A stretch of 45,625 nt of DNA, from NCBI GenBank assembly GCA_051881075.1, contig JBJEPE010000069.1, positions 1 through 45,625 on the forward strand, read 5' to 3'. Source of the stretch: RUG14223 sp051881075 (GTDB lineage Bacteria; Bacillota; Clostridia; Oscillospirales; Acutalibacteraceae). The translations under genes were made by a program, and so were the position numbers. Position 1 is the stretch's first letter. Every line of letters begins with the position of its first letter. The notes under the pieces were generated by a model. The model saw only the letters and a list, made by a program, of their open reading frames with translations. It did not search any database and was not told where the DNA came from. Below, one piece after another: positions 33,709 through 44,100 of this stretch.

Positions 33709-33740
33709 TATTTTAAGGTGAGCAGATCAATGTAAACCGT

Positions 33741-33778
33741 GTCACCCCGAAAAAATTTTTTCGGGGTGACATTTTTTT
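33741..33778 (+). terminator. Intrinsic terminator of the giant gene
   Basis: A perfect 30-nt palindrome (33741-33770) has arms GTCACCCCGAAAAAA and TTTTTTCGGGGTGAC. It would fold with GTCACCCCGA as stem and the A/T run as loop and lower stem, and it is followed by A and seven T. It lies 33 nt after the stop codon. Confidence 0.93.
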
Positions 33779-33789
33779 ATGGGTTTTTA

Positions 33790-33818
33790 TTGAAAAAATA
33801 AAATAAATATAATATAAT
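33790..33818 (+). promoter_or_regulatory. Strong candidate promoter for the 180-aa membrane protein
   Basis: TTGAAA (33790-33795) and TATAAT (33813-33818) are 17 nt apart, a near-consensus sigma-A promoter just after the giant gene's terminator. The predicted transcript starts near 33825 and leaves a leader of about 187 nt. In that leader I see no confident riboswitch. AAAGGTGG (33977-33984) looks like a ribosome site but is 27 nt before the ATG. Confidence 0.6.
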
Positions 33819-34011
33819 TGAAACAAAAGAAAAACGACGGCTTAAAAAGGAAGAAATAAACACATAATACAACATAATAAACAAAAAATACCTTGGTGCT
33901 ATACGGCATGATTTTTGTTAATCGACTTTGATAATAATAAAAACTTAATTTTATTTAACATAAATATATTTATACGAAAGGTGGTTAGACGGGCGTAGGT
34001 AATGGCAAACT

Positions 34012-34554
34012 ATGCTCAGGACTATGAAAAGAGAAATCAAAGTATTTTTATCTGTAATGCTTACAGTAATATCTCTACTTACCGTATTTGTATTCAGTGA
34101 AAATGCAAACGGTGCATCTGTAGTGTACGCACACAGCGTTACATCAGCGGCGAGGTCAGCTCAGCCAAAAAGTATAAATAAACAGGAGGTGCGGCAGGAT
34201 GATTGTATAGTATGCAGTAAAGAAACCTCTCTCCCCTATCTTTGTAAACAGCACATGATTATTGCTATTGCATTGGTGCTGGTGATCATCCTTAACTTCA
34301 TACCTGTTAAAATCAACTTTATAAAAATGATGGTAAACTCAGTAGCGGTGCTTGGTATTATTATAATATTTTCTTCGCTTTATACCGATAAAATGTTTAT
34401 ACAGGCTAAGGTGTGCCTTGCCGTACTAGGATTATTTCTTATATTCTGGATAATATCTGTTATACGTGCAGTTAATTTCACAGAAGAGAAACAGCAGACC
34501 CGTCATCAGCAAGAGGTAAACCGCACAAGAAAAAGACAACAGAAAAAGCAGTAG
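34012..34554 (+). CDS. Unrecognised 180-aa membrane protein with CX2C-X9-CX2H motif
   Basis: The N-terminus is a signal peptide or first membrane helix: MKREIK, then VFLSVMLTVISLLTVFVF, with possible cleavage after VVYA (residue 40). A polar segment follows carrying C65, C68, C78 and H81 (CX2C-X9-CX2H), a zinc-ribbon-like spacing. Three membrane helices come next (about 82-98, 103-124 and 132-154), and then a highly basic, Gln-rich tail ending RKRQQKKQ. No family is recognised. The start is uncertain: ATG 34012 lacks a clear ribosome site, ATG 34024 (MKREIK) is the alternative, and an in-frame stop at 34000 rules out anything longer. It has its own promoter and terminator between two giant surface-protein genes, so it may aid their export or anchoring, but this is only inferred from position. 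Confidence 0.8.
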   Translation: MLRTMKREIKVFLSVMLTVISLLTVFVFSENANGASVVYAHSVTSAARSAQPKSINKQEVRQDDCIVCSKETSLPYLCKQHMIIAIALVLVIILNFIPVKINFIKMMVNSVAVLGIIIIFSSLYTDKMFIQAKVCLAVLGLFLIFWIISVIRAVNFTEEKQQTRHQQEVNRTRKRQQKKQ

Positions 34555-34584
34555 TAATTAGGGCTTTAGATTTATATAAGCGCA

Positions 34585-34621
34585 ACACCCTCCGTTTTGA
34601 TAAACAGGAGGGTGTATTTTA
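34585..34621 (+). terminator. Intrinsic terminator of the 180-aa protein gene
   Basis: ACACCCTCC (34585-34593) pairs perfectly with GGAGGGTGT (34607-34615) around a 13-nt loop. It is followed by ATTTTATT. From 34622 to about 34800 the DNA is AT-rich with only a small perfect hairpin (TACAC-AAAA-GTGTA, 34741-34754), and I see no gene. Confidence 0.88.
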
Positions 34622-34807
34622 TTATAGAGCTATTTAACTATAAAACAAAATCATTAGTACTCCCCTGCCCTGTGTAAAATATTAAAAATTGTGTGAGCAG
34701 TAGCATAAATATCTGTATATTGTGGTTATTTATACACATTTACACAAAAGTGTATCATAGCTATTTTTTATATGTAAAATACTGCATTAAAAAGCAAAAA
34801 AAGTATC

Positions 34808-34863
34808 AAAAATACTTGTATTTTTGACAATAGTATTGTATAATCCTAGTATATAGGATTATA
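34808..34863 (+). promoter_or_regulatory. Promoter of the 3,339-aa gene, with dyads over the -35 and -10 boxes
   Basis: TTGTAT (34816-34821) and TATAAT (34839-34844) are 17 nt apart. TTGACA (34824-34829) with TAGTAT (34847-34852), also 17 nt, is an overlapping alternative. Two dyads cover the boxes. A perfect 18-bp palindrome, AAAAATACTTGTATTTTT (34808-34825), spans the -35. TATAATCCTA (34839-34848) faces TAGGATTATA (34854-34863) across the -10 and the expected start near 34851. Such placement is typical of operators. The leader to ATG 35131 is about 280 nt. It holds a small 5-bp hairpin (CTGCA 34998-35002 with TGCAG 35009-35013) and only tiny ORFs without ribosome sites. Confidence 0.65.
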
Positions 34864-35116
34864 TGTATAAGTATAATTATATCTATGTCTACGTGTAAGC
34901 CATAGAATATTTGTGCTTTATTACTATATCAAACATTTTACATATTGCATAATATGCAGCCATTATAATAGCCGCAAATTAAGCGAAATGCTTTTACCTG
35001 CAAAATTATGCAGCTTTACATGACTGCTATGCTGTGCAATGATTAAATGCTTTGGTAAATCCGTTTTTTAAAAATACGTATTGCTATGCAAAAGAGGAAT
35101 CAAACTATAACTTGAG

Positions 35117-35123
35117 AAAGGAG
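35117..35123 (+). promoter_or_regulatory. Ribosome binding site of the 3,339-aa gene
   Basis: AAAGGAG is 7 nt before ATG 35131 and sets the start codon. Unlike the giant gene, no convincing small ORF precedes it. Confidence 0.85.
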
Positions 35124-35130
35124 AATACAC

Positions 35131-38100
35131 ATGAACAAAATAACAGGAAAAACACAAAAAACCGTTAGAAGCGTCGTAGCACTTGCACTTGTGTTGATAA
35201 TGTTCTTTGGAATGGTACCGGGCGGCACGTTTACAAATGTAAATGCGGCTTCTTCGATAATTCATATTTATCAAAAAGGCAATGCAAGTTATCTCGGCCC
35301 GGTTTTTCCCGTAAGAGTGTTCGATATGGACGGCAAGACATATGCTGCATACAGCTTAAGTGCCAATCAGAGTACAGTGGGCAGTGAATTTGACGTGTCA
35401 TTGCACCACAGCGAGCAGGACAATTACGGTTATGCCTATATTTTGAGTCACGGCCTTATATCAGACGATACATGGCTTGGTGACAGCTCTTTGGATTCTA
35501 AGAGCTTTCTTGTGAAATACTATGCAACTCAGGCTGCAATAAGTGCTTACGGCGGCCAGGTATCTACAAAGTGGTCTAAGGACCCTGAGGGTATCGGTGA
35601 CAGCGTAAATAATGTTGTCAGCAATGCACTTATCGCAAAGGGCGAAACAGATATAGTAGACAGTCCTGCCTGCTCGGTTTCTATCCTGTACGCATCTGAC
35701 GGAACAAATGCGGAAAACCACGATTTATACGAGTCGGACGGTTACTTCCGTACGCAGACTTTAAGGCTTACGGGTGAGGGCAAATTTTCTGTAACATTAT
35801 CCGCTACGGTAGATAATAAGATAGAGAATGTTACCTCTAAATTTACCAGAGTCGGTGATGTAAACGGAGATTTCTATTACAGAATAAAGGCAACTGAGCT
35901 TACCGATGTTATAAACGTAAAGCTTACTGCTACATCCGCCTCATCTGTCCCCTACTATTACGGTGAATATTATATTGATGCCGACGGTTTGCAACCTATG
36001 CTTATACCTAAGGAAACACAAAGAACCGTTACTGCAACAGATTCTATTATAGTTAAATGCGATACGATTAACATTATAATAAATAAAACATCTGAAACCG
36101 TAAACAGTACAACAGGTGCTTCAACATATCCTAAGACCTCAGGCATTAAATTTAAGGTTACAGGACCTGAAACATATATTGTTACTACAGATAAAAACGG
36201 ACAGGCTGTTTTAAACGATATACCGTACGGTACATATACCATTACCGAGATGAACCTAGACTCCTACTATGTAACACCAAGCATAGACAAGGTTTACGGT
36301 ACACCCGGTAAGTCATATACCGTAAATGTACAGAATAAGCTGCGCAGAGGCTTGGGCAGAGCTCAGGTAAGCATAGAACCGGAAAAATATGCCGACTATG
36401 AGAGCCGTGCAGGCTTTACCTTTAGACTTACAGGTGTTTCTGACAGCGGCCATGCCTATAACCTTACTGCCGTAACAAAGGCAGACGGTATAGCCAGGTT
36501 TGTTGATGAAACAGGCAGCCCCGACCTGCTTATAGGTACATATACCATTACAGAGGTATTAAGCGAAAATCAACAGAGATTTTATGTTAAGGCTAATGAC
36601 CAGACTATTGTAGTCAAAGAGGGTCAGACCACTACAAAGGACTTTGTTAATGTTATCAAAGAGGGCGGACTCACTATTCAAAAGACATCTGAGGACGGCT
36701 TTGTAGAGAATGTTAAATTCTGTCTTTACGGTGAATCCTTAGCTTATAAGGAAACAGGCTTTGATATATATAAGTACGTAAGGCCTAATACAGTTGAAAC
36801 AACCGATGCCAGCGGTATCGCAGTATTTACCGATATACTTATAGGTACATATACGGTTGAAGAAATCTACCCCGATGAGGGCAGAAAGCAGTATAAGTAC
36901 ATTAAACCGGATAACGCTATAGCAGAGATAGGTTGGGACTCTAACACAGAGATAGGTATATACAATAAGCTTAAAAGAGGCAACCTCACGGTTAAGGTTT
37001 GGTCAGAGGACGGCGTGCTACAGGGTCACAGATTCAGATTACAGGGTACGTCATTTGCAAAAATACCTGTAGATGAGGTAGCATACACAGACGCTAACGG
37101 TTATGTTTATTTTAAGAATATACTTATGTCAGGCGATGCCGGTGACGATAACTTCTACACATTAACACAGGAGAACGTTCCGGAAAGATACTATACACAG
37201 GGTTATATAGTAAACAGTCTATCCGATGAAGTAACCTTGGTTAAGAATGAGATAGTTAATCCGATAAAGGTTCAGATAACCTTTAACGACGCAGAGCGTA
37301 AGAGCGAAACAACAAACGTTGAGTACTTTAACCTGCTGAAGAGAGGCGATATAAGAGTAGTACTTCGTGCCGAGGATAACTTAGTAGTAGGCAGACAGTA
37401 CAAGCTTACATTTACATCGCTTGCATATGAGCAGACAGGTAAAGACAAGATAAACGGCGGTACGGTTACAGACGTAACTATGGACAGTGCCGCACAGTAC
37501 AGAAGCGGCTCTTTACAGAGCAAGGACGGTACCGAGATACTAAAGGGAATATATACAATGACTACCGCTCAGGATTCCGTTACAGAAACTACCGTTGTAG
37601 ACGGTGTTAAGTGGAAGACGGCTGAGGTAGTGTTTAAGGATATACCTATCTCCGGTACTACAGGTTATGTTATAGAGGAGATAGCAACTCCGTCCAGATA
37701 CATTGCGCCTTACTCACAGACAGTGAGCGTTAGATTTACAGATGTTCAAAAGATTGAATTTTTAGACGAGCTTAAGAGAGGCTCGCTTGAGATAACCAAG
37801 ACATCCGAGGACGGATTTATTGAGGGCTTTACATTCCAGCTTACAGGTACATCTTTCGCATACCGTCAGGGTGGCGCAGGCACTACCGTATATGGAGAAA
37901 AACTCAATAACTTTACATATACCGCAACCACTAATAAGGACGGTATAGCCAGATTTGAAAATTTACCGATAACTTGGGACGGTCAAAATACCGCTGACCT
38001 TGCAACAGGCAAATACAAGGTAGAAGAGATAAACACACCGTCAAGATATATTCAGACCTTATCACAGACCACCTATATAGTATGGAACGACGCACGTCTT

Positions 38101-41100
38101 TATAATGAGGGCGGCCCCGGACCGGGTTCGGCAGGCAGATGGAAGAATAAGTCTACACTTGGCTTCTACAATCAGTTAAAGAGAGGCAACTTGGAGGTTA
38201 ATATAACCACTGAGGACGGCTTCCTTGAGGGATTTAAGTTTAGACTTACAGGTACTTGCTTTGCTTCACGTCAGACAAGCGAGAACAAAGAATCACAGAC
38301 GGGCAAGCTTATCCTCCCCTCAGGCGCAGAGAACACAATACAGGACAGCGCAGAACTATATACTATAGATTTTACCAAGTCAACAGATGCAAACGGCAAG
38401 ATAGTATTTGAGGATATACTCATAAGCCATGATGCCGCAACAACCGATGCCACATGGTACTATACTATTACTCCCGTAGAAACACCACGCCGCTACGAGA
38501 TAGCCGTTGACCAAAAGGCTCCTATCTATTGGAGAAGCTCCTCGTCCGTTATTCCGGAAAGCAGAACTTTCTACAATAGGCTTAAAAGAGGTAGAATTAT
38601 AATTCAAAAGGTTGCCGAAACAATAGATACGGAAACCATGAAGCCTACCACTAAGGGAGCAAACTTGGCTGGATTTCACTTTAAGATAACCGTTAAGAGC
38701 CTTGCGGCAATAGAGTCAGGCACAACACAGCCGCCGGCATACTACGGCCAGTACGGTAAGGACGCTTCAGGTAATCTTACATCAAGCGCAGTAGCAAACA
38801 GTGCTTACGAAACAGTATATGAGGCATATACTGATCCGGACGGTCGTGCAATATTCAACGATATACTCATTAACGATTACTACTACTCAGATCTTGGTAA
38901 CTATATAGATTATACACATGACCTTATAGAATTACCTGAGAATGCAAGCAAGCAATATTATTATGAGGTAGAAGAAATCTATCTATCAAATGAATTTGTA
39001 CAGCCGGCAAAACAGTACGTAAACGTTAAGTGGTATAACGATATGAATAACAGCAATAAGGCTGATTTAACGTTTACAAATAAACTTAAAACATTCAGAG
39101 CAATTGTTGAGAAGCAGGATAAAGAAACAGGCAATATACCGCAGGGCGACGCAAAGCTTGGCGGAGCCAAGTTTGGCTTCTACTATAACGGCAGATTGCT
39201 CAAGGACTACATGACCGAGTCAGCGGAAGACCTGCTTGCCGCAGATCCTACACTTGCCGGATATGTACTACCGGGACATTATTACTTTGTAACAGATTAT
39301 TATGCTTGTGCAGACGGATACGCCGCCAGAGAAGATATGGCGCCTGAGGGATACCTGCCCGGAACGGCAGACCCTGCGGTAATCAGCTTCAGCGCAAATG
39401 CTAACAGATTTAAGACTACAGACAGATATAATACAAGCGTCGAAAAGGTTGAGAATACAATAATCGGTCCGACCGGCGTTGAGGGTTCAGACAGCAACAG
39501 ATATATATCCAAGAGCCAGGTATTAAAAAAGACCATTACCTTGGTTAAGGCTGTACGTCCGGGTGACGTTTATGAGGGTTTAAATGAATATTGCGTTGAA
39601 TTCAGAGTATATCTTTTAAGCAAAGAATTTAAGTGGACGCCTACTTCAAACACTCCTGAGCAGCTCACGTACTCAGATCCTCTCCTCCACGACCATGACA
39701 ACCCCAGAGAATACGATATGCAGGATCCTGCCGTTGTTGAGAAGATTGAGCAGGAGCAAATAGATGTAAGAACGGATGTACGCAACTACTCTACCGAGCA
39801 GGACTACTTGATAACCAACGTAAACGGTATCCGTAAGTCGCTAGAGCTTCCGTACGGTCACTATGTTGTTGAACAGATAACATCGTGGAACAGCTACGAG
39901 GTAGCTAAGGCGGTTTACATCCAGCTTACAGAGGATGACCCTGATAACGATAATAACGTTTATCTGTATATTAAAAACGATATAGACTCACAGTATCTAA
40001 GAGTTGTTAAGCTTGACAGAGAGATAAGCCCTGCAAGATGGCCTAAGGAAGACGACAGAACAGCGGCTCTCACAGGCGCTACATATAAGCTTTACGATAC
40101 AATACTCAAGGATTATGTTCCGATTTATGAAAACCTGGTAACTGGCGAAAAGAGATATACCTTTACTACTAATGAATACGGTATAGCTACCACAGAAAAG
40201 AAGATAGAGGCAGGTATCTATCAGATACATGAGATAGATGCTGCTACGGGCTTTGCCAGAGCCAAGTATGAGCTGGGCGATTACGAAACCATTGCCATAG
40301 GCTATGACGCAAGGTGCTTTGATGAGAACGGACGACTGCTTAACGCAGTAACGGTTTACTTCACAAATGACCCGCAAAAGAATATTATACATCTGCGAGA
40401 TGAGGGCGAAAGACTACAGTCAATTAGCCAGTCAACAAGCGGAGGAACTACAACATACGGATTTAACTACCTGTCACAGGGACTACAGGGCGGCACGTAT
40501 GAGATATATGCCGTTGAAAGTCCTACGGCGTTTGATGATATACCGAGTGATATGGTCAAGTACGCTAATCCGATAACGGCGTATAACAGTACACAGGCAG
40601 ATAAATGTTATCCAAGATATTACGACAGGTTCGGCATACCTCTTGTTACAAATGAAGAGCCGGTTGACGTAATAACAACGGATGCAAACGGCGACGCGTA
40701 CTCAATGGAGCTTTACAACGGCTTGTACAGAATTGTGCAGACCAAAGCCCCTGAGGGAATGTTGCTTGATACAGTGGCAAAGTATGTTTATTTGAACAAC
40801 TTAGATGAAGAAAACCGCTGTGTTACTACAAACGTAACATATTATAACAACCGCCAAAAGGTACACGTTACGGTTGATAAGTCTATGGAGCAGATAGAAA
40901 AGTATAACATAGGCTACAGCGGAGAGGTTGCACAGGTTAAGTTCGGAATTTATGCCGCCAGAAGCATTACGGCAGTAAACGGTAATAAGGTACCGCAGGG
41001 CGGATTGCTTGCAACCGTTACAATGAGCGTTACCGATATTGCAAAGGGCTTAGGTAGCGGTACATTCGATGTTGACCTGCCACAGGGCAGCTACTTAATC

Positions 41101-44100
41101 AAAGAGATAGGCACACATATTGCTTATGTAATAGATGACAGACCTCACTATGTAGACTTTGACTATTACCAGAATGCCATAGCAGGCACAACCTATGAGA
41201 GCAACGGTCTTAGGTACACCGTTGACAATAGCGGATATATAGTTGTTAAGCCTACTAATCCGGATAACCCTGAACGTGACACAACACTTACAAATACCGC
41301 AAAGCGTGGTACAATAAGCGGATATAAGGTACAGCAGGGTAACACAAATATAAAGATTAATTACGCTCTGTTCGGTTTGTTTAAACCGACGGAAACTAAT
41401 TTTGTATTGGAGAATGCACTTGAGTATTGCTATACAGGTCATGCAGGTAAGGCAGGCTACTTTGAGTTTGCAAATATACCCTACGGTACATGGATAGTCA
41501 AGGAGCTTACACCTCCTGAGGGATATCTGCTTACCAATATGGCAACTCAGACGCCAAGCATTGAAACAAACGGTCAGAAAGTAAGCTATAATATAGAAAA
41601 CAGACTTATATTAGGTTCTATAGAGCTTATGCTTTATGATAAGACCGACGGTAAGCCAATAATAGATTATACAAGCGACAAGGCTACGTTTACACTCTAT
41701 GAGGATGTAAACAAGAGCGGCAAGTTTGAGGCAGGTATAGACAGAGTTTACCGTGATGACAGCGTACTTATTACCAACTCAGCAGGTAAGCTCATTATTG
41801 AGAATGTGCCGTACGGAGACTATGTACTCATACAGTCTACAGCACCTAACGGATATCTGAGAGATACAGGTTATTATGCAATAAATATCCGTGAGGACGG
41901 AAAGACAATAGCTATAACAAATACATCAGACTCAATATTTGAATCAAGCGGCGGTATAGTATTCCTTAACGAGCGTCAGACAGGTAGAATGACACTTACT
42001 CTTACAGCAGAGATGCTTACCGATATATTGCTTGATGACGGCACAACAGGCTTAGTACATGATGTTGACAACATTCTGTTTACCATTGTTTCTAAGGCAA
42101 ATGAAAATCCGTTTAACAGGGAATTTACATTTACCGCTAAAACAGACGTAAACGGCATTGCCAAGTTTGCTAATGTATTCGTAGGAAAGTACACTGTTAT
42201 ACAGGTACAGACAAACGCAAATAAGATTTACAATATCAAGGATAATGAGGGTACGGTACAGATAGAGTACAATAAGGACGCTGAGTTCTATGTACACGAT
42301 ATACCTTACATAAATACCCTTGAAATCGTTAAGGACGCCCCTGACGGCGGCGATATCAGCGATGTTATCTTCAAGATAACAGGTATAATCAATGAGAATA
42401 ACTACTACGAAAAGTACATTACCATTAATCCTAACATTGTTAAGTACGGACAGTATGGCGTAACAAGTACAACAAGTATAAACCTTGTTGTAGGTAATTA
42501 CTCAGTAGAAGAAATCATTAACACAGACATATTTGTACAGCCTGAAGAAGAATCAGCAGTACTTGCTGATAAGACCATGACTTACGAAGAGAGCTTGGCA
42601 ATGATTTCAAGCACTAATCCTACATATCCTAAGACGACCGTTACTATAATAAACTACCTTAAGATATTGGCCGACTTAGTAATAAGCGTTAAGGGTGAAG
42701 AGGACGACAGCTTTGCAACCAACGTTTATACAGACGATACCGCAGAGTACAAACCTCTGAGCAACGTTAAGCTGCTTGTATATGGCGACCCGAACTCTGA
42801 CTATGAGGATGTACAGAACTTCTCCTCATACGTAACCACAGGCAACGACGGTACAGTTAAGCTTATCAGATTACATGTAGGTAACTACTTCGTTAAGGAG
42901 TTACATCCAAATACATATAAGTTAAACTTTATAGGCAAATACGAAATGGCTGATGAGATTCTTGAAAGAATATTTGAGGATCACCTTTCACCGTATACTG
43001 AGGGCGAAAATGCTATCAAGGCCCGACTCAGAGAAGCTCTCCAAAATCAGGGAGCAGAAGATATTGAGGGCATTATCGCAGATATTATCTCTACTATGAA
43101 TAAGATGATAATCAACGAGAATAACTCGCTCAAGGTATCAACCGACAATTATGACTTTACGCTTACCAGCGTAGGCGCAAAGGGTAATATAGGCTATGTA
43201 AACGACAATGAAACAAAGGCCATAGAGGTTAAGTACCAATTTGACCGCAGCCCCAATATATTACCGACTATTTACAATAAGCTTGAAACAAGCAACATAG
43301 AAATCTACAAGACATCTGAGGACGATTATGTAGACGGCGTTGAATTTTACGTAGAGGGCTACTCTAAGACAGGAATGCACTGCTCGTTTACATTTGATGC
43401 AGATAAGTTTGATAAGCAGTATGACCCTGAATTAGGCAAGATGGTAAATGTAGCATTTATCAACGAAAGACTACTGTCAGGTAATTATACTGTAACAGAG
43501 CTTAGCAAGACTCAGTACAATTTAAGCGCAATAGATGAAGAAAACGATCTGGACGAAAACGGAAAGATCAAGCCTGAAATCTCTAAGATACCGGTAGACA
43601 TCACAGACTCAAAGAGTATCTATTATGCAACGGTTATCTCGCAGGATACCACACTCGGTTACTCATATATCAATGAGGATACCACAGGCAGAGTTTACTT
43701 TAAGAATATGCTTAAGAAGGGCGATCTTATCATTACTAAGACTGCCGAAGACAGAGAGGCAGGCAGACTTGCAGGCTTTATGTTCAGAGTAACTGCGCTT
43801 CTTGCTAACGGCAACACATACGAAGAATACTTTACAACAGACACCAACGGTTCAATAGTTATTAAGGATCTTGTAGTAGGTAACTATAAAATAGAAGAGC
43901 TTATACAGGATCAATACGGAAACACACTTACAATAATGGAGCCTTACATTCTCCCTGCTGCACAAAACACAGAGATAATGTCAGGTTATACATCAGAGGT
44001 AACCTTTGACAACGAGCTTGAGAGAGGTCCTCTTGAGATAATCAAGACATCCGAGGACGGCAAGGTTCAGGGTGTTAAGTTCAGAGTAGAAGGATATCAG

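Noticed and set aside
33975..34015. Possible riboswitch in the leader of the 180-aa gene (G-rich stretch before the ATG)
   Set aside because: I could not match it to the conserved core of c-di-GMP or any other riboswitch class, and no stable set of helices was visible by eye.
34002..34100. Short frame (32 codons) from ATG 34002 overlapping the start of the 180-aa gene
   Set aside because: It is out of frame, has only a weak AGGT before it and no features in its product. It could be a leader ORF, but nothing supports it beyond position.
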